Assembly: GCA_900465675.1 (NCBI GenBank)
Contig: UBJR01000004.1
Location: forward strand, 62,001-126,000
Direction: 5' to 3'
DNA: 64,000 nt
Origin: Hyphomicrobiales bacterium
Lineage (GTDB): Bacteria > Pseudomonadota > Alphaproteobacteria > Rhizobiales > Rhizobiaceae
Shown here: positions 19,871-28,759 of the stretch, one piece after another
Layout: every line of letters starts with the position of its first letter
How positions within the stretch are numbered: position 1 is the stretch's first letter
Made by a program: the position numbers and the translations under genes
The notes under the pieces: generated by a model
Told to the model about the DNA's origin: nothing
Seen by the model: only the letters and a program-made list of their open reading frames with translations
Database searches by the model: none

Positions 19871-20227
19871 ATGTCTATGAAAATCATCGCTCTTCTCTCC
19901 ACTCTCGCCTTTGCCGCTCCGGCCTGCGCCGAGGATATGCAGATGGACATGAGCAAGCCAATGGGCGACCACGTCGCCTCCAGCCATGCCTTTGCCGAGG
20001 CCAATGCCAAGATGCACAAGGACATGATGGTCGAGATGACCGGCAATGCCGATGTCGATTTCGTCCGCGGCATGATCCCACATCATCAGGGCGCGATCGA
20101 CATGGCGAAGATCGAGCTGCAATACGGCAAGGATCCGGAGATCCGCAAACTGGCCGAAACCGTCATCAAGGCTCAGGAAGCTGAAATTGCCGAGATGAAC
20201 GCATGGTTGAGTGAAAATACCAAGTAA
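19871..20227 (+). CDS. DUF305 family secreted protein
   Basis: 118 residues with a signal peptide (cleavage after about residue 20, PACA). The DUF305 signature MIPHHQGAIDMAK lies near residue 68, with Met/His-rich flanks (EDMQMDMSKPMGDH near the N-terminus). Cyanobacterial CopM and related DUF305 proteins bind copper in the periplasm, which fits the composition of this protein and its neighbour. A hairpin follows at 20242. Confidence 0.88.
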   Translation: MSMKIIALLSTLAFAAPACAEDMQMDMSKPMGDHVASSHAFAEANAKMHKDMMVEMTGNADVDFVRGMIPHHQGAIDMAKIELQYGKDPEIRKLAETVIKAQEAEIAEMNAWLSENTK

Positions 20228-20241
20228 TCAATCATGAAGCG

Positions 20242-20267
20242 AGGCGCCAGTTCTAAAACTGGCGCCT
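20242..20267 (+). terminator. Hairpin after the DUF305 gene
   Basis: Perfect 11-base-pair stem (20242-20252 with 20257-20267) with CTAA loop, 15 bases after the stop. The T-run is short (TTA), so termination strength is uncertain. Confidence 0.7.
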
Positions 20268-20411
20268 TAGCCGTATAGATTTCGCGCTTAGCGATACTTC
20301 TGAAATCACAATGCTATTATTGCGTTTTATTTAGAACGACTTGGTAATGTTTTGATTACGAAATTCTAATTTATCTAAAATACAAATCGTCTCATCAACT
20401 TAGGGAAATCG

Positions 20412-21716
20412 ATGAGACATCTTCTTTCGAAAGCGCGCAGGCTCGCCCGCGAGACCAACGGCAATGTCGCCATGGTCTTCGCCCTGCTGCTCGTTCCGCT
20501 GATTGCCATGGGCGGTGCCGGCATCGATCTGGCGCGCTATGAAGCGATCCGCGTTGAAATGCAGGATGGCCTCGATCGCGGCGTGCTGGCTGCCGCTTCG
20601 CTTTCCCAGAAGGAAAAGCCCGAGGATACGCTGCGCAGTTTCATGAAGAACCTCGACTACGCACAGGACATCGCCCTCAGCTTCACCGAGACGAAGGGGC
20701 TGAATTCCCGCAAGATCAATGCCAGCGCCGCCTATGTGATGAACACAACCTTCATCCACCTCGTCGGCGTCCGTCAGCTGAGCGTTGCGGCTGTCTCCAC
20801 CGCCGAGGAAGCCAAGCAGAATATCGAGATGTCGCTGATGCTCGACATGTCCGGCTCGATGAACGGCAACCGCATCAAGAACCTGAAGAAGGCGGCCCAG
20901 CAGTTCATCGATCAGGTGCTGACCGACGAGACCAAGGATTATACGACGATCACCATCGTGCCCTATGCCGGGCACGTGAATATCGGCGCGGCCGTCTTCG
21001 ACAAGCTCGGCGCCAAGCGCGACCACTCGAACTCGTCCTGTGTCGAGCTCAGCACCACCGGTTTCGGCGGCGGCGTGCCGAGCTTCAAGGATGCGGGCCA
21101 GGTTCCGCATTTCACCCAGTGGAACTACGGCCGTACCGATCTGAAGCCCTGGTGGTGCCCGGTGGAATCGACGGCGATCACCTATTTTTCCAACGATGCG
21201 ACCTATCTGAAGAACCGCATCACGCAGCTTGAACTGCATGATGGCACCGGCACGCAGAATGCCATGCAGTGGGGCTACATGCTGCTCAATCCGGGCGCCA
21301 AGACCATCGTCAACGCGGCGATCGACGCCAAGATGATGGATGCGAAATTCGCCAACCGGCCGGCAGCCTTCGGCGACCCGGATACGATGAAAGTCATCGT
21401 GCTGATGACGGATGGTGCGATCACCGAACAGTATCGCCCGAAGGATTACAGCCGCCCGGTCAGCCAAGCGCCTGACAACAAGCAGATCATCAACTCCACG
21501 GATACAGCGAAGATGCTGTCCTCGGTCTGTACCGCAGCCAAGACCAACGGCATTACCGTCTTTACCATCGGCTTCGAAGTGAGCGGCAATGCGACGACAC
21601 AGATGACCAACTGTGCCACCAGCCCCGGCCACTATTACCCCGCCTCCGGCTCCGGCATCGGCGATGCCTTCAAGTCGATCTCGACCTCGATCAAGAAGCT
21701 GAGGCTGACACAGTGA
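20412..21716 (+). CDS. TadG-like pilus assembly protein with VWA domain
   Basis: 434 residues. N-terminal hydrophobic segment typical of Tad minor pilins (GNVAMVFALLLVPLIAMGGAGIDL, split here as residues 17-40), followed from about residue 140 by a von Willebrand A domain with the MIDAS motif DMSGSM and later VLMTDG. TadG-type proteins are secreted and associated with Flp/Tad pili. First gene of a three-gene unit, overlapping the next by four bases. The main tad/cpa secretion genes are not in this window. Confidence 0.88.
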   Translation: MRHLLSKARRLARETNGNVAMVFALLLVPLIAMGGAGIDLARYEAIRVEMQDGLDRGVLAAASLSQKEKPEDTLRSFMKNLDYAQDIALSFTETKGLNSRKINASAAYVMNTTFIHLVGVRQLSVAAVSTAEEAKQNIEMSLMLDMSGSMNGNRIKNLKKAAQQFIDQVLTDETKDYTTITIVPYAGHVNIGAAVFDKLGAKRDHSNSSCVELSTTGFGGGVPSFKDAGQVPHFTQWNYGRTDLKPWWCPVESTAITYFSNDATYLKNRITQLELHDGTGTQNAMQWGYMLLNPGAKTIVNAAIDAKMMDAKFANRPAAFGDPDTMKVIVLMTDGAITEQYRPKDYSRPVSQAPDNKQIINSTDTAKMLSSVCTAAKTNGITVFTIGFEVSGNATTQMTNCATSPGHYYPASGSGIGDAFKSISTSIKKLRLTQ

Positions 21717-22231
21717 CCTCTCTTGTCAATCGTCTCAGACGTGACCGCGGCGGCGCCGCCGGGATCGAATTCGCCATCCTGGCGCCGATCGTCTTCTCGC
21801 TCGTTTTCTCGACCTTCGAAGCGGGATGGATCATGACGCAGTCGATCATGCTCGACCGCGCCGTCAGCCGCGGTTCGCGTGCGCTGCAGGTGGCGGGTTC
21901 GAACTTCACCTATGACGACTTCAAGAAGAAGGTCTGCGACGAGGCGATCATTCTGACCAACTGCCTCAAGTCGATCCGCATCGAATTCACGCCGATCAGC
22001 AAGTCGACCGACTTCCCGACATCCGAGACATCCTGCATCGACCGCAGCGTCAATATCGATCCTGTCACCACCTATACCGGCGGGCAGCGGTCGCAGATCG
22101 TCTTTGCGCGCGCCTGCTATGTCGTCGATCCCATCGTCCCCGGACTTGGCTTTGGGCTGGCGATGCCGAAGGACAGTACCGGCGGCGTTCGCCTGACATC
22201 CCGCTTCGCCTTCGTGAACGAGCCTGGCTGA
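21713..22231 (+). CDS. TadE-like pseudopilin
   Basis: 172 residues from a GTG that overlaps the previous stop (GTGA). The N-terminal Arg-rich segment, GGAAGIEFAILAPIVFSLVF and a single membrane helix match the TadE family, in which a glutamate at position five of the mature pilin is conserved (IEFA). The rest is periplasmic with four or more cysteines. It overlaps the next gene by one base, indicating translational coupling. Confidence 0.88.
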   Translation: MTSLVNRLRRDRGGAAGIEFAILAPIVFSLVFSTFEAGWIMTQSIMLDRAVSRGSRALQVAGSNFTYDDFKKKVCDEAIILTNCLKSIRIEFTPISKSTDFPTSETSCIDRSVNIDPVTTYTGGQRSQIVFARACYVVDPIVPGLGFGLAMPKDSTGGVRLTSRFAFVNEPG

Positions 22232-22755
22232 TGATCACGCTTCTCAAAGACTTGCTGAAAAACCGCTCCGGCGCCTCGGCGATCGAATTTTCCTTCGTCG
22301 CGCCGGTGATGATCTTCTTCTTCATCGGCAGCGTCGCCGTGTTCGACATGTTCCGGACCTATCAGAACATCGTCGAGGCCAATGGCGTGGTGGCCGATGT
22401 GATCTCACGCCAGACCTCAATCGACGCGACCTTCGTTTCCAACATCTACGGCGTCTTCACCAACCTGCAGCAGAACAGCACGGCACCGAGCGCGCTCCGG
22501 ATTTCCAGCATCAAGAAGACCGCCGGCGTCTACAAGCTGGACTGGAAGAAGGAGAGCGGCACCATCAGCCTCCTGAAGGCGCAGGTGCTCGACAGCTCGA
22601 CGCTGCCGCAGATCACCGACGGCGACTCGATCATCTATGTCGAGGGAGCCACGACCTACACGATGCTCTCCAACATTCTCGGCTTCGGGCAGATGACTTT
22701 CGCAGAGCGGGCATTCACGCGACCGCGCTTCATCAGCGCGGTCGCATTCAACTAA
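22231..22755 (+). CDS. TadE-like pseudopilin, second copy
   Basis: 174 residues. Same plan as the preceding gene: NRSGASAIEFSFVAPVMIFFF at the N-terminus (helix about residue 12-35), with the IEF pilin-like glutamate, then a periplasmic domain. No cysteines stand out. Last gene of the VWA-TadE-TadE unit. It converges on the aldo/keto reductase gene with one base between the stops. Confidence 0.86.
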   Translation: MITLLKDLLKNRSGASAIEFSFVAPVMIFFFIGSVAVFDMFRTYQNIVEANGVVADVISRQTSIDATFVSNIYGVFTNLQQNSTAPSALRISSIKKTAGVYKLDWKKESGTISLLKAQVLDSSTLPQITDGDSIIYVEGATTYTMLSNILGFGQMTFAERAFTRPRFISAVAFN

Positions 22756-22756
22756 C

Positions 22757-23806
22757 TTAAGCCTTTGGCTCAAAAGGTTCCGGGCGGCGGCCGGCGCCCT
22801 GACGGGCGACCATCCAGCCGGGATATTCAGGCGCCAGCGCGCTGACGTCGTCGAGCTTCTTCAGGTCGTCGGCATCGAGCTTGAGGCCTGTCGCCGCAAG
22901 GTTCTGATCGAGCTGCTCGATCCGCTTGGCACCGATGATAACCGTCGTGACGAAGGGCTTGGCCAGCACATAGGCAAGCGCCACGGTGGCGACGCTGACG
23001 CCATGCTTCTCTGCGACTTCGCGCATCACAGCGACGCAGGCCCAGGCGCGGTCCTTGTCGACGGGCGGGAAGTCGAAGGTGGCGCGGCGGCCCTCACCGT
23101 TGCCGGGGGCGCCCGGACCGTACTTGCCGGAGAGCAGACCGCCCGCGAGCGGCGACCAGACCATCAGGCCGAGCTTCTCCTCGTTCATCAGCGGCACGAT
23201 CTCGCGCTCGAGGTCGCGACCGGCGATCGAGTAGTAAGCCTGGATCGTCTCGAAGCGGGCGAAGCCGCGGCGTTCGGAAATGCCCAGCGCCTTGGCGATC
23301 CGCCATGCCTGCCAGTTTGAGACGCCGACATAGCGCACTTTGCCCTGGGCGACGAGATCGTCGAAAGCCCGCAGGGTTTCGTCGATCGGGGTGACGGTAT
23401 CCGTCGCGTGGATTTGGTAGAGGTCGATGTGATCGGTCTGCAGCCGCTTCAGGCTGGCTTCGACCGAATCCATGATGTGGCCGCGCGAGGCGCCGCGGTC
23501 GTTGGGCTTGCTGCCCATCACGCCGTAGACTTTGGTGGCAATGACGACGTCCTTTCGGGGGACGTTGAGGTTCTTCAGCGCCTGGCCGAGGAGCCGTTCG
23601 GATTCGCCGAAGGAATAGACGTCGGCGGTGTCGATGAAATTGACACCTGCGGCCAGCGAGCGCTCGACGATCTTGTCGGCGGCGGCCTGATCGACATCGG
23701 CGATGGCGCCCCAGGGGCTGCCTTCATTGGCTTCACCGAAGGTCATCGTTCCCAGGCAGATTTCGGAAACGAAAAGGCCGGTATTTCCAAGCTGATTGTA
23801 TTTCAT
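22757..23806 (-). CDS. Aldo/keto reductase
   Basis: 349 residues, TIM-barrel NADPH-dependent oxidoreductase. Catalytic tetrad residues are visible: Asp and Tyr in FIDTADVYSFGESE (about residue 52-65), Lys in VVIATKVYG, and His in LYQIHATD. The coenzyme pocket shows IIGAKRIEQLDQN near the C-terminus. It resembles the YajO/Tas group acting on aldehydes and sugars. The start at 23806 follows AAGGA; an in-frame extension to 23959 is not supported. Confidence 0.92.
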   Translation of the reverse strand: MKYNQLGNTGLFVSEICLGTMTFGEANEGSPWGAIADVDQAAADKIVERSLAAGVNFIDTADVYSFGESERLLGQALKNLNVPRKDVVIATKVYGVMGSKPNDRGASRGHIMDSVEASLKRLQTDHIDLYQIHATDTVTPIDETLRAFDDLVAQGKVRYVGVSNWQAWRIAKALGISERRGFARFETIQAYYSIAGRDLEREIVPLMNEEKLGLMVWSPLAGGLLSGKYGPGAPGNGEGRRATFDFPPVDKDRAWACVAVMREVAEKHGVSVATVALAYVLAKPFVTTVIIGAKRIEQLDQNLAATGLKLDADDLKKLDDVSALAPEYPGWMVARQGAGRRPEPFEPKA

Positions 23807-24046
23807 GAGGAAATTTCCTTGTGACTGCCACAGGCGGGGGTGCCCATGGACTGCTGAACGCAATCTTTTGATTATTGGCCTGCATGGCAGGCACAGCCGG
23901 GGCTGGCTGCTGATGAGGCACATTTTACGTAAGCGCGCCCAGCGGCATTTCAACAGCATGCGGCATCCCGTCCGTCAAAAAACAAAGCCCTTGTCTCGAA
24001 CGGCCACGCCGATAGATTCAGGGCGAGGGAATTGCAGGAGCACCGG

Positions 24047-24751
24047 ATGAGCAAGCACGCGCTGACGACGATCGGCTTCGATGCTGATGATACGCTCTGG
24101 CAGAACGAGCAATATTACCGGCTAACGGAAGCGCACTTCACCGAGTTGCTGGCCGATTTTGCCGAGGGACCGAAGATTTCGGAACGGCTGCTGGAAGCCG
24201 AGAAGCGCAACCTCGCCCATTACGGCTTCGGCATCAAAGGCTTCACGCTGTCGATGATCGAGACGGCGATCGAGATGACGGATGGTAGCGTCCCGGCTGG
24301 TGTCATCGCACAGATCCTCGATATCGGGCGCGATCTGCTTTCCCATCCGGTCGAAACCATGCCGCATGTGCAGGACACGCTGGAGGCGTTGGCCGGAAAC
24401 TACCTGCTAGTGCTGATTACCAAGGGCGACCTGTTCGACCAGGAGCGCAAGCTGGCGCAATCCGGCCTCGGCGATTTCTTCGATGCCGTCGAGATCGTCT
24501 CGGACAAGACGGCCGTTACCTACCGGCGGATCTTCTCGAAGGTGGGAGATGGGCCCGAGCGGGCAATGATGGTCGGCAACTCGCTGAAATCAGACATCGT
24601 CCCGGCCATCGCCGCCGGCAGCTACGGCGTGTTCGTGCCGCATGAGCTGACCTGGGTGCTGGAGCATGTGGAGGAGCCGTCGGACGCGCCGCGCTTCCGC
24701 AAGATCGCCAATCTTGGCGAATTGCGCCGGCTTCTCGATCAGTTGGGCTGA
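24047..24751 (+). CDS. HAD family hydrolase
   Basis: 234 residues. HAD motif I is GFDADDTLWQNE (Asp nucleophile near residue 12), motif II is LVLITKGD, and motif III/IV is MVGNSLKSDIVPA. The alpha-helical cap between motifs I and II makes it a C1-cap (haloacid dehalogenase/phosphatase) type. Likely a small-molecule phosphatase; substrate unknown. A GCAGGAG ribosome binding site fixes the ATG. It converges on the next gene with one base between. Confidence 0.87.
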   Translation: MSKHALTTIGFDADDTLWQNEQYYRLTEAHFTELLADFAEGPKISERLLEAEKRNLAHYGFGIKGFTLSMIETAIEMTDGSVPAGVIAQILDIGRDLLSHPVETMPHVQDTLEALAGNYLLVLITKGDLFDQERKLAQSGLGDFFDAVEIVSDKTAVTYRRIFSKVGDGPERAMMVGNSLKSDIVPAIAAGSYGVFVPHELTWVLEHVEEPSDAPRFRKIANLGELRRLLDQLG

Positions 24752-24752
24752 C

Positions 24753-25256
24753 CTATTCCTCTTCGTCCGCGCCTGATTTCGGCGGAAACAGCGACGGCCG
24801 CTGCGGCTCTTCAGGCTTGGCCGCAGGCGGCGCGGTTCCGGGTGCCTGAGGCTCGATCATCAGCGTATAGGGAGCACCGAGGCCGCGCCGGGGAGAGACT
24901 TTCGAATAATAGGGGCGCAACATCCAGGTCGTGTCTTCCTTGGCGATGGTATCGAGGACAGAACCGTCCTCATCCGTGCCGAAGAATGCCTCGTCATCGC
25001 CCTTCGACAGATCGAAGATCGCCAGAAACGCAAACTGGCTGCGTGTCGTGAAGCTGATCTTTACATGCTGGCCGGCTTTGACAGGCAGCGTAAAGACATG
25101 GCTGTTGCCGAACTTCGTCCAGCCCTTGATCTGCATGGTCACCGCCGGAAACTGAAGCTTCTCCAGCTTCTCGCCGGGATCCAGCTGCGGCGCCTGGGCG
25201 AAGGCGGGAAGCGCTGAAAGAACCATCAGAGCGCCTGTCGCAAGCAGTTTCCTCAT
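24753..25256 (-). CDS. Secreted protein of unknown function
   Basis: 167 residues with a clear signal peptide (basic start, hydrophobic 4-18, cleavage after AFA). The mature part (about residue 22-140) is a beta-rich domain with TMQIKGWTKFGNSHVFTL and KISFTTRSQFAFLAIFD, and the C-terminal 30 residues are Pro/Glu-rich and disordered. Its ATG overlaps the stop of tag by four bases, so it is translated from the tag transcript. I do not recognise a named domain. Confidence 0.75.
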   Translation of the reverse strand: MRKLLATGALMVLSALPAFAQAPQLDPGEKLEKLQFPAVTMQIKGWTKFGNSHVFTLPVKAGQHVKISFTTRSQFAFLAIFDLSKGDDEAFFGTDEDGSVLDTIAKEDTTWMLRPYYSKVSPRRGLGAPYTLMIEPQAPGTAPPAAKPEEPQRPSLFPPKSGADEEE

Positions 25257-25882
25257 GGGCGCACCAGTGCCTTCCGTATCGCTTCCACCTCTGAGCGGCA
25301 GAAACAGCCCTCGACGTGATCGTTGACGAGCCCCATCGCCTGCATGAAAGCATAAACTGTGGTCGGGCCGACAAAGGTCCAGCCGCGCTTCTTCAAATCC
25401 TTGGAAATGCGGACGGAAACCGGCGTTGTCGGATTGGCGGCGATATAGGCGCGGTCGATGGCACCAGGGCGGTCGCCGGTGCCCGGCTCGTAGCTCCAGA
25501 AATAGCGGGCAAGCGAGCCGAATTCCTGTCTCAGTGCAATGGCGCGTCTGGCATTGTTGATCGTCGAAACGATCTTGCCGCGATGGCGGATGATGCCGGC
25601 ATCGGCTACGCAGCGCTCGATATCCGCGTCGTCGAAGAGCGCGACCTTCTCGAAATCGAAACCGGCAAAAGCGGCGCGGAAATTCTCGCGCTTTCGCAGG
25701 ATCGTCAGCCAGGAGAGGCCCGATTGAAAGCCTTCGAGGCAGATCTTTTCGAACAGCCTGATATCGTCGGTAACCGGGCGGCCCCATTCCTCGTCGTGAT
25801 AGCGCATATAGTCAGGAAGATTGGCGTGCCAGTGGCAGCGGCTCTTTCCGTCGTCACCGGTCGTGATGCCCGTATCGCTCAT
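25253..25882 (-). CDS. tag: DNA-3-methyladenine glycosylase I
   Basis: 209 residues. Removes 3-methyladenine from alkylated DNA. The N-terminal RCHWH and YHDEEWG (zinc-ligand Cys16 and His29) and the C-terminal NDHVEGCFCR supply the zinc site known for Tag. GLSWLTILRKRENFRAAF and VGPTTVYAFMQAMG are the other family motifs. Start at 25882 is the only reasonable ATG. Overlaps the following gene by four bases. Confidence 0.96.
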   Translation of the reverse strand: MSDTGITTGDDGKSRCHWHANLPDYMRYHDEEWGRPVTDDIRLFEKICLEGFQSGLSWLTILRKRENFRAAFAGFDFEKVALFDDADIERCVADAGIIRHRGKIVSTINNARRAIALRQEFGSLARYFWSYEPGTGDRPGAIDRAYIAANPTTPVSVRISKDLKKRGWTFVGPTTVYAFMQAMGLVNDHVEGCFCRSEVEAIRKALVRP

Positions 25883-26093
25883 GCTTCCCCGCTGATTTTA
25901 CGCTTCAATTGCGGCTTTACCATTTAGAAACCCCGTTTCCAAACCGAACAGTAACCCTGACGAAAAGTTTATCCGGTGCTTCGCAGTTTAATGAATCGAT
26001 CTTTACCATTCGCTGGCCGGAGCGGTGGCAGCATCCGGCCAGGCGGAAATGCCCGCCCCAGCATTTTCGGTCATATGTAGAGAGTTCCGTCCG

Positions 26094-26852
26094 ATGATGA
26101 AATCCGTTTTGATTGCCGCAAGCCTGATTGGCCTGCTTGCCTCGCCTGCCCTTGGTGACGATCGCTATGCGACCCGCCCGCCCGTCGTTCTCAGCCCCGA
26201 TCTGACCGCGCCCTGGCTCAACCAGCTGGGCGGCAGCAACGTGCGCCCTGTCGTCTATCAGCGCCCGGTCATTCAGCCGCAGCGCCGCGGGCTGTTCCAG
26301 TATCAGCCGCGCATCGTGCGCCGCGCAGCCCCTGCCGGTATTCAGCAGGTTGCGGTCGTGCGCCCCGGCGCAATTCCTGTTGCCCGCGAGCAGTTCGATC
26401 CGCAGTTCCTGCCGCAGATGGTCGATTACGACACCAAGGAAAGGCCCGGCACGATCGTCATCGATACCAACAACCGCTTCCTCTACCTCGTGATGGCGAA
26501 TGGCAAGGCCCGCCGCTACGGCGTCGGCGTTGGCAAGCCGGGCTTCGAATGGGCCGGCGAGCACCGCATCACCCGCAAGGCCGAATGGCCGGACTGGACC
26601 CCGCCTTCCGAAATGATCAGCCGCGAAGCTGCCAAGGGCCATTATCTGCCCGCCCGCATGGATGGCGGCCCGGAAAATCCGCTCGGCGCCCGCGCCATGT
26701 ATCTCGGCTCGACGCTCTACCGCATCCACGGCACCAACGCGCCCTGGACCATCGGCAACGCGGTTTCCTCCGGCTGCATCCGCATGCGCAATGAGGACGT
26801 GACTGACCTTTACGAGCGCGTCAATGTTGGCACCCGCGTGATCGTGATCTAA
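26094..26852 (+). CDS. L,D-transpeptidase (YkuD domain), copy 1
   Basis: 252 residues. Signal peptide at 1-21, a Pro/Arg/Gln-rich linker to about residue 115, then the YkuD catalytic domain. The catalytic motif HGTN with SSGCIRM (Cys near residue 225) is intact. Such enzymes make 3-3 peptidoglycan crosslinks or attach proteins to peptidoglycan in the periplasm; crosslinks of this type are abundant in Rhizobiales. Followed at 135 bases by a paralogue in the same direction. Confidence 0.92.
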   Translation: MMKSVLIAASLIGLLASPALGDDRYATRPPVVLSPDLTAPWLNQLGGSNVRPVVYQRPVIQPQRRGLFQYQPRIVRRAAPAGIQQVAVVRPGAIPVAREQFDPQFLPQMVDYDTKERPGTIVIDTNNRFLYLVMANGKARRYGVGVGKPGFEWAGEHRITRKAEWPDWTPPSEMISREAAKGHYLPARMDGGPENPLGARAMYLGSTLYRIHGTNAPWTIGNAVSSGCIRMRNEDVTDLYERVNVGTRVIVI

Positions 26853-26987
26853 AGGTCGCAAGGCTGCGGCGGGCCGTTGCAAGAACGGCGCGCCGTGGCA
26901 CAAAAACACGCGCAAACCCCTCTGAAGCTTGAAATCCGGGGCAAATTGGCTAGCTTGGCGGTCATCCTGGATAGAGGGGAATTGAGA

Positions 26988-27659
26988 ATGAAGCATATCA
27001 TACGGCTCGCGGCCGCCTCTGCGATTGCGCTGGCCTGCACAATGAGCCTCGCGCATGCCGAGCCTCAGTTGACGGCAACCGACGCCGTTCGCGGCGTCAA
27101 GCAGGTGAAGACGGTCAAGCCGCAGTTCAAGAAGCGCGTCGTCCGCCTCGTCACTGACGAAGCGCCTGGCACCGTGATCGTCGATACGACCAACAAGTTT
27201 CTTTACCTCGTCGAGGGCAACAACCGCGCAACCCGCTATGGCATCGGCGTCGGCCGCGAGGGCTTCGGCTGGTCGGGCGTGGTCAAGGTCGGCCGCAAGG
27301 CGGAATGGCCCGGCTGGACGCCGCCGCCGGAAATGCGCGCCCGCGAAGCCAAGGCCGGCCACAAGCTGCCTGCCTTCCAGCCCGGCGGCCCGGACAATCC
27401 ACTCGGCGCCCGCGCCATGTATCTCTATCAGGGCAGCCGAGACACGGCCTTCCGCATCCACGGCACCAACCAGCCCTGGACGATCGGCCTCAACCTGTCG
27501 TCCGGCTGCATCCGCATGGTCAACAATGACGTGCAGGATCTCTACGAGCGCGTCCCCGTCGGCACCAAGGTGATCGTCGTCGGCCCCGGCAACAAACAGG
27601 GCAACGTCGCCTTCCAGGACCGCGGTATAGATGTGCTGCGGACGCTGTTTGGCGGGTGA
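26988..27659 (+). CDS. L,D-transpeptidase (YkuD domain), copy 2
   Basis: 223 residues. Signal peptide (1-23, ending AHA), a short linker and a YkuD domain with HGTNQPW and SSGCIRM. The domain is closely similar to copy 1 (both contain PGT-IV-DT and LGARAMYL), pointing to a tandem duplication, but the linker is much shorter. ATG at 26988 follows GAGGGGAATTGAGA. Ended by a strong terminator. Confidence 0.92.
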   Translation: MKHIIRLAAASAIALACTMSLAHAEPQLTATDAVRGVKQVKTVKPQFKKRVVRLVTDEAPGTVIVDTTNKFLYLVEGNNRATRYGIGVGREGFGWSGVVKVGRKAEWPGWTPPPEMRAREAKAGHKLPAFQPGGPDNPLGARAMYLYQGSRDTAFRIHGTNQPWTIGLNLSSGCIRMVNNDVQDLYERVPVGTKVIVVGPGNKQGNVAFQDRGIDVLRTLFGG

Positions 27660-27682
27660 AACCTCCGGAAGCAGAAAATTGC

Positions 27683-27713
27683 AAAGGGCGGCCTTCGGGG
27701 CGCCCTTTTTTGG
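27683..27713 (+). terminator. Terminator after the second L,D-transpeptidase
   Basis: Stem AAAGGGCG (27683-27690) with CGCCCTTT (27701-27708), internal TTCG-type loop, followed by a T-run. Confidence 0.92.
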
Positions 27714-27782
27714 TTGGAGCTTGCATATTTGTTCCCGTTATGTTCAGTTCTCGATTGTCGCCATTTCGCTGGGTTCGTGGCC

Positions 27783-28628
27783 ATGTCCGATCAAGCGCAG
27801 AAGTTCAAACGCTTCAAGGAATTGCATCAGCGCGACCAGGCCTTTGTGATACCCAATCCATGGGATGCAGGGTCGGCACGGCTGCTTGCGAGCCTTGGGT
27901 TCGAAGCATTGGCCACGACCAGCGCAGGATATGCTTTCTCGAAGGGAAAACTGGACTCGTTTGCCAGCCTTGAGCGCAGTGAAATCCTCGACAATGCAAG
28001 CGAGATCGTGAAGGCGACGGACCTGCCGGTGTCAGCCGATCTTGAGGACGGCTTCGGGGCTGCGCCTGAGATATGCGCAAAGACGATCCGCCTCGCCAGC
28101 GAAGCCGGGCTGGTTGGCGGATCGATCGAGGACGCCACCGGCGACCCTGCCACTCCCATCTATGAGTTGTCGCATGCCATAGAGCGTGTTCAGGCGGCGG
28201 CTGAAGCTGCGCGCTATTGTCCGTTCTTGCTGACCGCGAGAGCCGAGAACTTTCTTTGTGGCAGACGCGATCTGGATGACACGATCAGGAGATTGCAAGC
28301 TTTTTCGGCGGCGGGAGCCGATGTTCTTTACGCCCCTGGCTTACCTGATCTGGAGACCATCCGTACGGTCTGCGCCGCGGTGGACAAGCCGGTCAATGTG
28401 GTCATGGGGCTGAACGCACTGAACGCGTCGGTGGCTGAACTGTCGGATGCAGGTGTGCGCCGGATAAGCGTTGGCGGATCATTTGCGCGCGCGGCGCTTG
28501 GCGCCTTGATGCGGGCGGCTGAGGAGGTTCGATCGGCCGGCACGTTCACTTATGCACGTGACGCCATTTCAGCAGCTGAGATTGCCAAACTCATGGCACA
28601 GGAAAAGCGCCGTGACCGGCAGTCATAG
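27783..28628 (+). CDS. Isocitrate lyase/PEP mutase family protein
   Basis: 281 residues, a TIM-barrel of the PEP mutase/isocitrate lyase superfamily. NPWDAGSARLLASLGFEALATTSAG is the N-terminal pattern (given here in pieces: NPWDAGSAR, then ATTSAG), SADLEDGFG carries metal-binding acidic residues, and GGSIEDATGD follows. The KKCGH loop of true isocitrate lyase is absent, so carbon-carbon lyase or related activity on an unknown 2-hydroxy or oxalyl substrate is likely. ATG at 27783 begins the usual N-terminus. Preceded by a terminator, single gene. Confidence 0.85.
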   Translation: MSDQAQKFKRFKELHQRDQAFVIPNPWDAGSARLLASLGFEALATTSAGYAFSKGKLDSFASLERSEILDNASEIVKATDLPVSADLEDGFGAAPEICAKTIRLASEAGLVGGSIEDATGDPATPIYELSHAIERVQAAAEAARYCPFLLTARAENFLCGRRDLDDTIRRLQAFSAAGADVLYAPGLPDLETIRTVCAAVDKPVNVVMGLNALNASVAELSDAGVRRISVGGSFARAALGALMRAAEEVRSAGTFTYARDAISAAEIAKLMAQEKRRDRQS

Positions 28629-28759
28629 CGCACGGCTTTCCATATAGGCGATTACCGGAGCCGTTACTGTCTGCCGAAAATAAGGCCTCCGCCGCCCTTG
28701 CAATAAGCCTGTTACACAACGCGGGATAGATGAGCGGTATTGCCATCCGGGGATAATCC

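Noticed and set aside
20400..21632. 410-codon minus-strand frame opposite the VWA-TadG gene
   Set aside because: Antisense shadow; the plus-strand gene has the pilin-like N-terminus and MIDAS motif.
28629..28759. Possible small RNA or riboswitch between the PEP mutase-family gene and the barrel gene
   Set aside because: Short gap with no stable hairpin and T-run; it is adequately explained as a promoter region.
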